From: Mermis nigrescens
Lineage: Eukaryota > Nematoda > Enoplea > Mermithida > Mermithidae
NCBI GenBank assembly: GCA_036768485.1
Contig: JAVLUZ010000819.1
Location: 99,470 to 163,469 of the forward strand
Length of the DNA: 64,000 nucleotides
Direction: 5' to 3'
Shown here: positions 1-12,744 of the stretch, one piece after another
How the letters are laid out: each line of letters begins with the position of its first letter
Numbering within the stretch: the stretch's first letter is position 1
Translations under genes and position numbers: made by a program
The notes under the pieces: model-generated
What the model was told of the DNA's origin: nothing
Seen by the model: only the letters and a program-made list of their open reading frames with translations
Databases searched by the model: none

Positions 1-1428
1 CAATAAGGAATTCTACACCTTTTTACAGTTTTTGTTCTTCAAAAATCTTTGTACATGTACAAAGACGGTCCTGAAACGTCTATTTACATCAGCAAAAATC
101 TTCCCCGAATACAAAAAGACCGTGCTTCTAAATGTGATAATTCGGCCTGAATTTAGTTGATAGTTCGGCGCGAAGTGCCGAAATTTTTTTGAGCTTCTGA
201 TGGAATTCACACATAAAACTCGACTGAGAAAGCTAAAACAACTTGTACTACAAAATGAGAAATATTACAAAAATTGTAATATGCGAATTAAATCTTGTAA
301 TAAGCAACACTGCGCTTAGAATGGAAAAATGGAAAAATGTCAAATATTCAGGAACCCAAAAATTAGCCAAATACACTACTAAAGGTCGAAAAACTATGTT
401 CTACTACCACACTGAAATCGTTACTGTACCATATTAAAGTATACAAAAATTTACATGTACAAAAGAGTGTTTTTTGTATTCGCCAAAGATTTTTCCTGAT
501 GTACAAAGACCAGGACTATCTTTGTACATGTACAAAGATTTTTGGGAAGATAAAAACTGTAAAAAGGTATAAAATTCCAAAAATTTTTCGGCATTTCCCT
601 CGCGATATGAAAAATTGTCTGTCCTATAAATCTTTTAAATGGCAAAATTTAAATTTAGAATGCAGAAATGTTAAAATTTTAGGCGCTTCGCGCCGTTTTG
701 AGACAATTTTAGTAATTCTTGGCGTTAGAAACTCAGAAATTAGCTAAAATATACAATTAAAAGTCAAAAGACCCTGTTTTGCCACTAATTTTCTGGTCCT
801 CCAATTTGGGATTTCACCCCTCCCTCAACTCTGGACCCCAGGAAACTATTTGAGACATATTTAGTTTATCAGATTGGACGCAATTCTGCAGCGTAGTTTA
901 TATTCGCCTATAATTAACCTCGGTCCTAATAACTATTACACAGGAAACGCGTTTTAAAGCACACGGTTCCCATTCAAATGAATGTAAAAGTGTTTTTTGT
1001 AGAAATAGTTTGTTAAAAACGTACAATTTCTAACTAGAAATAGAACGTATTTGTCAACTCTAAATCTTTTAGCCATAGCTATGAATGAATGAGTTAAAAG
1101 TAGCATTTAGTTTAAATAAGTTAAGTGGAGGAATCGAAAATATGCAGATTTTCCTGAACATTCATTCATTAAAAGCTCATTTATACACAGTAGAAAACTT
1201 ATGACAAGGACTAAGTAAGTATACATATGGTCTAATCAGTACAGTTCTCAAAATTAACACTTGCTCATTGATAAATAAGTGCCAGTATCACAGCCTGTAC
1301 AAAATACAAATTACACTAAATTTTTCCCCGGCCCCGGCCATTTTTTGATGTTGCCCCGGCCGGGGCCGGGGATGCTGAAAAATGGCCGGGGATTGCCGGG
1401 CCGGGGCCGGGGCCCCGGTCGATCACTA
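1..1428 (+). mobile_element. hAT-like element P3, right part (cut by window edge)
   Basis: The right end is a GC-rich island of GGCCGGGG units ending in GGTCGATCACTA, the inverted form of the terminal repeat TAGTGATCGACC. Bases 1-1222 match 17369-18592 in the same orientation, and the whole block matches 25487-27270 in inverted orientation, so this is a third copy of the P family. No transposase is visible. The block contains the palindrome CTTTGTACATGTACAAAG twice (near 49 and 521) and GGCGCTTCGCGCC-type hairpins near 190 and 683. The left end lies outside the window. Confidence 0.75.
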
Positions 1429-2614
1429 AGCGGGTGCACATTTTTTGGAATAGCGGGTGCGGGTGCGGGTACCAAAATTTTGCTTTAGCGGGTGCGGGTG
1501 CGGGTGTCGCACCTTAAAAATAGCGGGTACGGGTGGCGGGTGGCGGGTTTAGCAGTGAGATATAGCATAATATAAATAGGGCTAAAAATGCTCCATTTTT
1601 TTTGTCCGCTTAATGCAGTTATTTACTGTGTGCAAAAATTCATATTAATCTTCAAGCTGATTGTCTTTTTCTTTGCAGACTACTCTCTCAATGAATTAAA
1701 TTTGCAAACTAAAGATAAGTAAATTGTCAATGATTGAACCCCAATATGAGTAATATATTTGCACTTTGCAGAATACAATGTTTAGACACTTGTTGTTGTC
1801 ATTCTCTTCTTAAAAAGGTCTACGACGTTTTCAGCACCAGCAACTTAAAAAATATTCTAACTACATTAATTTTGAAGCAATTTTTAAGTAAATTATATAT
1901 TCAGAATCGACGAGTATTCTATTTGTGTACGACTGAAAAACTGTAGAAAATCCAGTGTATTTTTAGATGCGCTTAATTGTCTCATTAAATTCAAAGATAT
2001 TCGAAAAGTAATTTGTACCATCACGTAGAGAATTGAATGAGCTTTCAGAATCTGTATTATACTTTAATCATAGATTAAATGTAAATAATTAATAATATTA
2101 CAACGAGTTTGATGCCAAAACGGCAGTGCCAAAACATCCTACTTCGTCTTAAAAAAGCAATGTACAATACATTGCTGCATAATATCTCTACTCACGCTAG
2201 AGTGGTTGAACTGATGCATGTAAAGACTGGCACCCAGACCCTTCTTTTTTTAAAAAGCATAATTCGCATAATTGGAATTAACCATAAGAGAGCTTGAACA
2301 TGTATCTGCAGTCCAGAGGGTACCTAAAAATATGACTCAATACAAGTAGATGTTCTGCTTTTCCAACTTGTACTGGTATGTTAGAACACACTGTTATACA
2401 TTTTGGTTTTTTTCTCATTAACGTGCCACTGCCTCAGAATCGTTTTGTCTTTTCATAAATTCTAATTATTATTATCTGCCACCCGCTGTTTTATCATAAT
2501 ATTTTTAGTGGGTGCGGGTGCGGTAGCAAAATTCTGAATCGTGGGTGCGGGTGCGGGTACCAAAAAAGAAGCGGGTAATAGCGGGTGCGGGTGCGGGTAT
2601 CCGCTGCATCCCTA
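1429..2614. mobile_element. hAT-like element H with GCGGGTGC hexamer islands
   Basis: Both ends carry short GC-rich arrays of the unit GGGTGC (1431-1550 and 2508-2605) and the right end reads GCAGCGG..GCATCCCTA when taken outward, i.e. terminal repeat TAGGGATGCAGC. The interior (1550-2500) is AT-rich with no coding signal. The left terminal repeat is missing where it abuts P3, so the left border is approximate and no TSD can be read. Confidence 0.5.
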
Positions 2615-5600
2615 ATAAGTATTAACAGTTTTGCAGTGAACGACTGAAGCTCCAAAATTTTGCTTTGGCCGAAGCCGAAGCTTCGCCAGCTCTTGCATCG
2701 GCTTCGGCCGAAGCTGGCCGGAGGCCAAAGGCCGATCTGTATAAATTCTTCAGTCTAAATTCTGATTAGTATGAAGAATGAATTGTGAATTGAGTCATAA
2801 ATATGAAAGTTAAGCTTGATTATGTTCCATGAGTAAATATGAAGTTTATGAAACAGTGTCATTCATGTGCAAATATTTATTCAAAAGCACAATTATTCTC
2901 TTCATTAGCACTGATTTCATTATTAGACATTTCATGTATATCAGCAGCTAATACGTATTGATGATCATCAGATTCACTATCTTGAATATATAAAAATAAT
3001 GTATTATTAGGAATAAAGCCTGGAATTCCTGAGAATTATAAAAACAATTGATTATTTCCTAATTTTCCTGCTGATACTTAAATTTGTAGAAGTTAACCAT
3101 GAAAGCAAATAAAGATTTCTTCCCGTTATTAGATGCAGAAGTTTAAGAAAGTTAACACGTCCGACCATGGAGCAATTATTTAATACAAAAGAGAATGGTA
3201 TAAAGCAGTGTTTTTTGTACTTTGGCAAAGATTTTTCCCATTGTACAAAGATTTATTGGGACTGTCTTTGCACATTTACAAAGATTTTTGGGAGGACAAA
3301 AATTGCAAGAAAGGTCTGAAATTCGCAAAAATTTTAGGTGCTACGCGCCGAAATCATTAATTGTGTGTTCTACATATCTTTATAATGACAGAAATTGCAT
3401 TTCAAAAGTAAATATGCGAAATTTTTCGTTTTAAGACGATCCTTAGTGATTTTTGCTCTTAGAGACCCATAAATTAGCTAAAATACACTACCAAAAGTCA
3501 AACAACTCTGTTTTTACCACACTAAAATCTCCACTGTACCATATTCTAGTACCCAAAAACTTGTGTATATAAAATTTTCAACAATTTTTGGGCAAACAAA
3601 AACTATAAAAACGTGTATAATTCCCAAAAATTTTCGGTGTTCGCGCCGAAATGAGTGATTTTTTTGTCTTATATATCTTTAAAATGGCAGAATGTGCGTT
3701 TAGAATGGAAAAATGTCAAACTTTTTCGGCGCTTTGTGTCGTTTTGAGACAATTTTTAGTACGTTTTGGCGTCAGAAACCCAGAAATTAGCTAAAATACA
3801 CTACCAAAGATCAGAAGCCCTGTTTAGCCACACTAAAATCGCCACTGTACTATAATATAGTACACAAAAATTTGTGTGTACAAAATGTACAAAGACTTTT
3901 GGGGATCTTTGTACATGTGCAAACTAGGGATGCACCAGCGGCCGCTTTTTTTGACCGGGCCTCGGCAGCCGTGGCCGGTACTAGAGACTGTGACCAACTG
4001 GGGCCAACTATTTTTGCTATATCCAGGATATACCATGTATACATATGTATTTGGCAAAATGTGACTTATGCAAAATAGCGTCTGGGCAGGTCTATGACAT
4101 CCGTTCCACATGTATTTTCGAGTTCAATTATTCATCATAGCTTATATAGGCCAAAAATTTTTCCAACCATTCATAAAATTTGGCCCAATTCACGTTACTT
4201 GCATCATTATCAGCTGAATTACTCATGTTTTAGATCAGACGAGTTGAAAATAGCTCAAACTAGGTTAGATATTTCGCATAGTATATTATATTGACAGCCA
4301 ATCCAACACAAAGAGCATCTTTTGGAATTTCATCGGCAGGCATGTAGTTGGCCGTCCTATTTTGGGGTGACCAACATCAATTTTGGAGGGCCTAAGCCCA
4401 AACTGGCCAAAAATAGCACAAAATAATGTTTAAAAAGTCTTATTTTACGATTTTTCTGAATTTTATGGGGTCCGACTGGACCCTCCATTCCCCCCAGAGC
4501 TACGTGCCTGTTCATCCGGCAAACAAACCTACAGGAATGCCACAAAATGTTAAACGTATGCTTTTTCTCATGCAGAAGAAAAAGTCGGAACAGAATTGGA
4601 TCCGATGGGCTTTTTGCAGACAAAATTGAAACTTACCTCGGCCCTGGCATATATGACTGACAAGGAAATATTTGAGCCCCTGCCAGTGATCGGACCGAGG
4701 GTACTTTTTGGACCTCGGCCTCGGCTCAGGCCGAGGCGCCTTAAAATCCTTGCTGCCTCGGCCGAGGCCGAGGCTGAGGGTAATGCCGAGGGTCAAGCTT
4801 ATATACCTATACCCATAAATAGTGCTCTTAGAATATTTTGTATGCACATGAGCTAGGGAGTAATCGTAATATTGAACACTTTATCGAATAACCTTTTTAA
4901 TAATAGTAGATTAAATGTGTGAAGGATTTATTGAATAAAGTCAGTAGAATGAAAGCATACTTAATTTAACAAGTTGCCATTGAAGACTTGGAAAAGTTAA
5001 TAAAAAATATGGCTGAACAAGCACTTAAAAACTTTTATTACTACACATAAATAAGAAAACAATGTCAAAGAAATAAACGAACAAACGAAATAAGCTAACT
5101 AAAGACAGAACTGTAGCCATTGTTGTGCTCGCTTTTGCAGTAATGCATGTTTAAACACGCTTTTTCAGTCATCCAATTCTGGTTTGGTAGGTAATATGAC
5201 AGAAATTGCACTGTACTTTCCGATGATAGTTTCCCAAGGTCCAGAGTTGAGGGAAGGGTGAAACCCAAAATGGGGGACCAGTAAATTAAGTAGTGTCTTT
5301 GTATGAGCGAACAAATTTTTGTAGATATTTTATATAAATATATTTTTAAACATACACATTTTTACATACTGCCAGTGTGTGACCTGCAACCGGCATGCAG
5401 TCCTAAACAGTGTTTTTTTTGTGCAAGATACCTTTTTACATGTACAAAAATGGTATCAAAAAGTCTTTGAACATTTTCTACATGCAAATTTTTGTGTACT
5501 ATAATAGTATGGTACAGTAGCGATTTAGTGTGGTAAAACAGGGGTTTTCGACCTTCGGTAGCGTATCTTAGCTAATTCCTGGGTCTCTGAATATTTGACA

Positions 5601-6078
5601 TTTTTTTCATTCTAAATGCAAATTCTACCATTTAAAGATATATAGGACAGACAATTACTGATGCGCCGAAATTTTTCGGGAATTTTACACCTTTTTACAG
5701 TTTTTGTCTCCAAAAATCTTTGTGCATGTACAAAGACAGTCTTGAAAAGTCTCTGTACATTATGAAAAATCTTTGCCGAATACAAAAAACCGAGGTCCTA
5801 AATGTGATAATTCGGGCTGGATATAGTTCATTAGATTATTTGGCGCGAAGCGCCGAAATTCTTATGAGCTTTTGATGAAATTTACACATAAAACTTGACT
5901 GAGAAAGCTAAAACAACTTGTACTGCAAAATCAGAAATATTACAGATATTGTAATATGCCAATTAAATCTTGTAATAAGCACTACTGTGCTTAGAAATCC
6001 AATGCAACATCAGGATAAATTAGTCAATTTTATCTTTGAACGGTTAAATGTGCTGAGTTATTAAATAGTACTTGTTTC

Positions 6079-7782
6079 CAGTGATCGTAATGGGACCCCA
6101 ACCCCGACCCTGAAAAACCTCGAAGCTTAAACCCCGACCTCGACCCCTGACCGGGGCATGATTTTTCGAGTCGGGGTTGAACCTTTTTTCGGGGTGAAAT
6201 ATAGCATTTTATTTGTTGGTACATAGAAGAATTGTATAAATAGCAAATAAAGTCGGAACAAGAACGATTCATTCATCAGCAAAATTAATATGTTGAACTC
6301 GACACTAGCGATATTTCATAAAAAGTACGCCTGGTCGCCATGTTGTTAAGACGTACATACATGTTCGCATATTTTCCATTATGAAGTGCGCCAAAATTAC
6401 TGCGGAATCACAGGCGTAGCCAGGGGGAATGGAGGCACATGCCCCCCGGAATTTTTTCAGAAATTATGTTGATTTTTTCTGGCTCAATGTGTCCAGAACA
6501 TTGAGTTTAAAAAGGCACAAACATCAAAATTTTCAGCGCCGCGCCGAGTCATTATTATTTATTGTTATACAGATCCAATGAATTTAAAAGCTTGAATCTC
6601 TTTAAAAAATCCAACACTTAGCAGCACTTTAGTGATTTAATGCACTATTAGTTCATTGAATGAAACTGCACATGCTCGTTGAACATAATAGTAAAAGTGC
6701 GAAAATGTTTGCATACCAATTTATCTATTCTCTGCTTTGTTTATCTTTCTTTACAAGAACACATAATTCTATTTTAAATGAAAGGAAAGGCCAAATTTTC
6801 TTGTGTTTTTGCGCATTTTCTGTTTTCTGAACTAGTTAATAAGAAGGCCACAAATGGGCCTGAAAATAGTAAGAACAAAATTCTCATTGATACATATTTC
6901 AATGACTCATTGATTGTGACCCATTGCTGCGCTACATACTAAGCAGAGATCGAAAAACGCATTTCAGCTCAGAAGTTTTGTGCAGTGTAGGTGTTCATCA
7001 ATTTTGAGTTTTTTTGGACTTCATTCAGAACCGAGATTTTGCCAATTTGCGAAAATTTTAACTTTACTAATTAAAAATTAGAGTGCTTTTTAAAAAATTT
7101 TTGGGGGTTCTGCTCTGGACCTCGCTAATGGGCGCTTGAGCGCGCCACCCCAGACCCCCAGCCGTACAATCTCGTTCTACATGTTGAAAGAGACTTTTAG
7201 GAGGACAGAAAAGATAAAAGGATTAGGAATTTGTAAAAATTTTCGGCGCTTCGCGCCGCAATTAGTTTATCTGTTCTGTATGATTTAAGCGGTATAAATT
7301 TAGTTTAAAGAGTAAAAACGTCAAAATTTTGCTGCGCTTAGCACCGCGGCTTATGATTTCCGAACTGTTTGTCAATAAAATGGCGTAAATTCTACATGAA
7401 AACGGTAAAAATTTCGAAAAATTTTCGGCGCTTCGCGCCATTGGCTCCTCTACAATCAGTGCGCCATAGAAAACCGTTATGAAAAAACTGTGGAAGACTA
7501 CAAAAAAGCGAGAGCGATTAGTGATGAAAATTGAAAGTAATGTTAAATTGCTAAAACCATGCTTGAACTTGGAATGAAAATAAAATGTTGAACATAACCA
7601 GCTTTATTAGTATGCTCTACAAACAAGTGAAGGTATCGTTTTTATCCTTTTCAAATTGGTATGTCATCATGCAATGTTAATTGTTAATCTTCAACCCCGA
7701 CCCCGACTCCCGAAAACCGGGGTTTTTCATCCCCGACCCTGACCCCGACCGGGGGTGAAAATCTGACCCCGTACGATCACTG
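6079..7782. mobile_element. hAT-like element D with CCCCGA islands, inside G
   Basis: The element starts CAGTGATCGTAATGGG and ends CCCCGTACGATCACTG. GC-rich CCCCGA tracts lie inside each end (6094-6180 and 7695-7775). The flanking 8-mers are identical: CTTGTTTC at 6071-6078 and at 7783-7790. It holds a further element at 6411. No open frame of transposase size is present, so it is non-autonomous or decayed. Confidence 0.85.
6411..7440. mobile_element. CAGGCGTAGCCAGG element, one end lost
   Basis: The left end CAGGCGTAGCCAGGGGG and about 1 kb that follows match, in inverted orientation, the element at 46227-47517, which has a perfect 8-bp TSD. The far terminal repeat is not found here, so the right border is approximate. 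Inside are two GGCGCTTCGCGCC hairpins (7245-7257 and about 7427-7439). Confidence 0.6.
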
Positions 7783-10349
7783 CTTGTTTCGCATAAAATT
7801 TTTGAAAACAGTATAAATGGATACAAAAGATATTTAAATCTGCATAAAGATGCCAGGATTACACAAAAATTGATTTTTGAGTGTTTAATGCCTCTGCTTC
7901 AATCTAAATACAGTATATTAGCGATATTTTACGCGAAGCGCCAAAAATTTTTTGAAATTTCCTGAAAAAAATGCTGAAAAACGATATAATTAATATCACT
8001 TTGTCCAAGAAAGTATTTTAACATTGTATAAAAATGGCTCCAAAAAATGCACGAGCTGAAATTGATTTTTGGCAAAACCTGCATTTATTGGCCATTTTTA
8101 GGTGCGTTTTTGCGATTTTCTACCGAAAATTCGTAATCATGTACGCCCTCTCCCATAAAAATGGCCAAAAACCATACGTGTAACAGGAAGGGCTTTGGGG
8201 AATTCCCCACCCACCCAGGGTTGGACGTCCTCCCCTAACCCTTCACTCCAACGTCAGAAAATTTTGACCCACCCTCCCCATTTTTAGCGAAAATTTGCGC
8301 TTTGTTGGCTATTTTAGGTGCTTTTGCCATTTTTGACATAGAATTAGAGTCGCTTTTCCCCCACCCAAAATTTCTAGCCGTTACATGTATGCCGGGGAGT
8401 CCCTCCCGAAAATTTTGAGCTGTAACATGCATGTTTTATAGTTTTAGTTTGTCTATTTACTCTTGCTTACATTCAAAAAATACTGTATCACTTCGGGAAA
8501 TTCTAATAGTTAGCTGCACTTTTTGCCATAGTAAAAATTAGGTTCAAAAATATTCAAAAGGTTTTCACCAAAATCGTCTGACAGTGACTTGAGTCTTGTA
8601 CCCTGAGAGGGTGGTAATAAACCTCCCTCACCCCTCCCTTCGTGAATATGTGTTTCCAATCCATGCAGCAAGCATGAGAATTAAAAGTTAGTCATCACAT
8701 GAATAATAAATTGGCACTTTGCTGTATGTAACTTTGTGTAACTGGGTACACAACTAAAACCACAAGAAAAGCCTATAGGTAAAAAATAGCCTTTGTATTG
8801 CAGATGCATTCTAAATAGTTAATATTCAACGGACATATTAAACTTATTCAAATTTGATTTTAACCCTCGGCGCCTCGGCACTTTTCAGCTTTGCCCTCGG
8901 CGCCGAGGCCGAGGCTCCAAAAAACGCGAGGCTTGCCGAGGCCGAGGCCGAGGCCGAGGCCTCGGTCCGATCACTGGCCCCCGCCATAGTTTCCCATGGT
9001 CGAAAGTTCAGAGGGGGTGAAATCCCAAATTTGAGACCACTTAATTTAGATTTCTAGCCTTTTTTGCAGGTCAAATATGCAAAACGCATAAGACATCCTA
9101 TATAGCATGTTTTAATGTGAAAAACTGCATTTTTAACTAACTTTTTGTCCCATTTTGACTACTTTCGTCACTCTTGTAAGTTAAAAATATAAGAATTAAT
9201 CGAAAATTTTGACTTTTCAGATCATTTTAACTTCATTCTAGGTGTTTTATGGGTAAATAAAACAGAAATGTAACTAGTCGGCGCGAAGCGCCAAAAATTC
9301 TTAACATCTGCACTGCTTTTGTACCCAAAAATCATTGCAGAAAACGTTTGATAGCTAAAAATCGTCTGACAGTGATTCAAGTCTCGACCCTGAGGTGGGG
9401 GTAATACCCCCCTCACCCCCCCTATGGGAATGTGTGCCCCGTCCATGTGAACACCGAGTGAACGCTTGTTCAGTACAAGTGGCAATATTTGCTCGGATTC
9501 CCGCTCTCGTTTGCTGCATGAGCGATTAGAAACGCTAGTGTATTTGGCGAAAAACTTGTAGATTATCGCTTTTGACTATTAAATTGCTGCAGCTATAAAC
9601 GTGAATAAGCTAAATTTATGAAACAAAATTTGTGACCAATGTTTTGGTTATACATGAATGATATGCACAGGCGTTTATGCACGATATGTCCTCAAAATAT
9701 CGCCAAAATCCGAACAAAAAACGTTGAGATAATTCTATATAATAGGCTGAAAGTTGCATATTTTTGCCCTAGGGCCGGGGCCAGGGCCTGGCCCCGGTGC
9801 ATCCCTAGTACAAACGGACATTGTTAAAATAAAAACACTGGTACACAGTAGACACACGATATACAACAAGTACAAAGATGGCGTTGGAATTTCGAGTAAA
9901 CAAAGACATGCCTTCAAATGTGAGACATGTAGGAATAAAGGTGTGGCTTTTCCCTTAAGTGTTTCATCATTTTCGCGATCGCTAGTGATTCATTCATAGT
10001 CGAACTTTTTTAAAAATGGAAACAGATGCGGAGCAGATACAATGCTTAGATGAGTCAGCTTTTGTTATTAGTACATGGTTGTTTGCTGTTTATAAAGTCA
10101 AAGTTACTGTTGTGAGCATATTTTTAACAAAATTTAAGGTGACTAGAAGATAAGTTGAGCTGAATGGCGTCGTCTGGGGTTAGTTATATTGCACATTGTC
10201 TAAATTTTAATGCAAATAAAAAATTGCCCTGAAAAAAGCTTCGGCCTTGGCCTTTTTTTCCTTTCTGCTTCGGCCGAAGGCCGAAGCAAGAAAACACCCT
10301 ACTCTTCGGCCAAAGCTTCGGCTGAAGCCGAAGCTTCGGTCGTTCCTTG

Positions 10350-10855
10350 CGGTTTCGAAAAAATTGAAAGACATACTATTTTCAGATAATACATCAGTTT
10401 TATTCCATTTAATATCCGGTAGATTAAAATCACCTAAAACAATAAGGGTTTTATTACAATCAAGCAATATATTTAAAAGATTTAAAAATCTTGATTTTGT
10501 TTGTCGTGTAGAGAATAATTAGGAGGTCTATAGCACAAAATGAACCTATATGTAATATAACCAATATGAATATCGCAGGCAATAATTTCAGCAGTACAGT
10601 TAATAGAGAGAGTATTTACCAATCTCAGAGACAAATTTTTTTGGAGATAATACAGACCCCTCCACCTACTCTTTTTTCACAATCGTTTCTAAAAACTGAA
10701 TAACCTAAATTTGCAACTAACAAAGAATCACTAAAAGTATCAGTCAGCCATGTTTCAGTAATAAAAATCAAATCATAAGTATGAGAACTCAAAAGCAAAT
10801 GCAAATCAGCAATTTTGTTACATACACTGCGCGAATTAAACAAAATAGAACACAA
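10350..10855 (-). pseudogene. CR1-like non-LTR retrotransposon ORF2, endonuclease fragment
   Basis: Read on the minus strand, 10855-10625 gives an apurinic-type endonuclease start: a FNSRSVCNKI segment, then LIFITETWL with the catalytic Glu, then a Gly-rich GGGVCI segment. A second piece at 10467-10350 holds LIVLGDFNLPDI, the Asp/Asn motif of the same fold. The stretch between them has stops. The frame ends abruptly at the border of hAT element N2, so the reverse-transcriptase half is absent. It lies downstream of the ORF1 relic at 10959-11827, the normal order for this class. Family assignment (CR1/L2 group) is by motif memory, not a search. Confidence 0.75.
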
Positions 10856-10958
10856 TTTATTTACACAGTTAGAATTTGGAACGTTTTTGGGTCGATTATA
10901 TTATTATTTAAAGATCTGCCACAATTGTAAAAATTTTTTTTTGCTGGGGCGGAATTAC

Positions 10959-11827
10959 CTATAAATTAACGGAATTTAGCAAAAATAAAACAAATTTATC
11001 AGATTTGCGAATAATTTGACTTTTGGCATAATTAATAAAGAAAGAACCGGGTGGAAAAACACTAGATTCATCGCGCAAAGTCCGTGCATTTTGCCACTGC
11101 TTGTAGGTAAGATCAGGTCTAGCTTGCAAGTTCTTATGGGTGCAACCTGGCTTCACGATCTTATTGATAACGTTGATAAAATTCGTTTTTACCTGGCTTG
11201 AAACACAAATGACTTTAAGAAACCTTCGTTGGTTCTCGTTTGCCGGACCATCACGAAAAACATACAAGATGTCCGATTTCTTTACCGACAAAACATTCTT
11301 GTTGTCATGCGCGAAAGACAGCAATTTGCAAACGTTTGTGAGGTCATCGTCCAAATCGGGTAAACCAAAGAGAACAGCATTTTTACTTTTGGACGTCAAT
11401 TCGATCAACTCGTTTATCGTTTTGATCAATCTGTTCCCAGTGGTTTCCGATATTGCAGGATTTGAAGAAGAAAAGTTTTTTCAGGAGTGAGATTTGTTTT
11501 AGAAAAAGTAGTTTCCATTTTTACCTGAAGTTCATTAAAGCGGGCTTCCATCAGTCCCATTTGTCGTTCTAACTGTAGAAGGCAATCAATCTTTGGCAAG
11601 CAGCCTTCACAGAAAAACTTCTGTGACTTTAGACAACTAAGAGCATCGTACGTCCCGCTGATCGATTTCAAGCACTTGGCATGTCCCCACATTTCGCAGA
11701 GATCACATCTGACGCCCATGTTATTGCAAATCGGATTGTGACATTTGAGGCACAATTCGAGATTCTTTGCAGATACCGATGGCAACGATTTCGACTGAGA
11801 ATTTGTACTTGATCGCTTGTCACTCAT
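10959..11827 (-). pseudogene. CR1-like retrotransposon ORF1 with PHD-like zinc finger, frameshifted
   Basis: The likely start is the ATG at 11825-11827. The N-terminal part has Cys-x2-Cys, Cys-x2-Cys, His-x2-Cys and Cys-x2-Cys pairs (11746-11590), a PHD-type zinc finger like that of ORF1 proteins of CR1-group elements, followed by a predicted coiled coil. The second part (11429-10959) is a conserved-looking nucleic-acid-binding domain with a basic RPDLTYKQW segment near its end. The parts lie in different frames; moving frame at the A run (T run on +) at 11476-11481 makes them continuous, so a one-base indel separates them. The role in living elements is RNA binding. Copy is dead. Confidence 0.72.
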
Positions 11828-11889
11828 AATTAAAATAGTAAAGTAATATCGCGACGTAAATTGGGCAAACCCTTGATGTGGTTTTTGAA

Positions 11890-12058
11890 ACATCGATCTA
11901 AGCATCGACCTAAGCATCTATACATCGACCTAAGCATCTATACATTGACCTGAGCAGGAGCGACCTCATTCTAAGCAGCTTGAAACATCTTTTCAGATAT
12001 ACTGAGCCTAAGCCTAAGTATATTAGAAGCAAAACTCAGATTTTCCTATATCTTATCA
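11890..12058 (+). repeat. Minisatellite block 1 (unit CCTAAGCATCTATACATCGA)
   Basis: About three imperfect copies of a 20-bp unit (11893-11950) are followed by a unique tail reaching 12058. The whole block recurs in direct orientation at 12432-12612. Confidence 0.75.
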
Positions 12059-12354
12059 AGTAAAACCAAAAAACATGCAGAAAAAATGAAAATTTTTTAA
12101 AGTTTTTAAAAACTCCGAACAGCTTTTGGCGCCTTTTTTCTTTTTTCTCCTTCATTGCTAGGGCAGAGTAGAGAATACTGGAAAGTCTCAAATCTTCAAA
12201 AAACATGTTTTTATGCCTTTTCAAGCAATAATCCTTAACAAGTCGAAAACATTGGCAGAAAACCATGTGAGTAAAAAAATCTTCAAAAAAATTTTTCTAC
12301 ATCACGTTTTACTGCTGTTTTCGACTTGCACATTGCCGATTACTGCTCGAATCA

Positions 12355-12742
12355 GCTATCGAATTTTTTCCATCTTTTTTAACATTAGGGTATATACAGG
12401 GTGAATTTTTTCCATCTTTTTTTAACACCAGGCTTCTACACCTAAGCATCTATACATCAACCTAAGCATCTATACATCGACCTAAGCATCTATACATTGA
12501 CCCAAGCAGGAGCGACCTCGATCTAAGCAGCTTAAAACACCTTTTCAGATATACTAGGCCTAAGCCTAAGTATATTGGAAGCAAAAAGTTACATTTTCCT
12601 ATATCTTATCAAGTAAATTATTGCAAAAGTTGATTATGAAAATGAAGAAAAAACTAAAGAAAATCAAGGATTATATCATATGATAGATATATCATAATGC
12701 TATATATACCCTAATGTTAAAAAAGATAAAAAAATTCGATAG
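12355..12742. repeat. Inverted repeat pair around minisatellite block 2
   Basis: About 40 bp at 12357-12397 (TCGAATTTTTTCCATC, then TTTTTTAACATTAGGGT) recurs inverted at 12700-12742. The pair encloses minisatellite block 2. It may be the terminal repeats of a small DNA element, but no TSD is clear. Confidence 0.5.
12432..12612 (+). repeat. Minisatellite block 2, direct copy of 11890-12058
   Basis: It has the same 20-bp unit and the same tail (AGGAGCGACCTC, then TCAGATATACT) as block 1, with a few substitutions. The two copies are about 550 bp apart. Confidence 0.75.
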
Positions 12743-12744
12743 GG

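Larger units (their letters stand above)
4684..8976. mobile_element. hAT-like element G with GGCCGAGGCC islands, inside T2
   Basis: The left end is CAGTGATCGGACCGAGG and the right end is CCTCGGTCCGATCACTG, a good inverted pair. Subterminal arrays are GCCTCGGCC/GGCCGAGGCC (4710-4780 and 8867-8965). The 8-bp flanks are GCCCCTGC (4676-4683) and GCCCCCGC (8977-8984), 7/8 identical. Copy N1/T1 lacks this insertion at the matching place (near 15000), giving a related unfilled site. No transposase is visible. Element D lies inside. Confidence 0.78.
3925..9807 (-). mobile_element. hAT-like element T2 inside N2
   Basis: The ends are TAGGGATGCACC (3925) and GGTGCATCCCTA (ending 9807), with GC-rich GGCCGGGGCC-type tracts inside the right end. 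The flanks are GTGCAAAC (3917-3924) and GTACAAAC (9808-9815), a 7/8 match. N1 carries the same element at the same site (T1), so T inserted into N before N multiplied. It contains the later insertion G (4684-8976). Confidence 0.72.
2634..10349 (-). mobile_element. hAT-like element N2, carrying nested elements
   Basis: The left end starts CAGTGAACGACTGAAGC and the right end is the inverse of CAAGGAACGACCGAAGC, both followed by GGCCGAAGCC arrays. Flanking 8-mers are CAGTTTTG (2626-2633) and CGGTTTCG (10350-10357), two transitions apart, consistent with an old 8-bp hAT TSD. It is an inverted copy of N1 (14107-16758). It appears to sit inside a CR1-like endonuclease frame that stops at 10350. Element T2 and its contents account for most of its length. 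No transposase frame survives. Confidence 0.72.
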
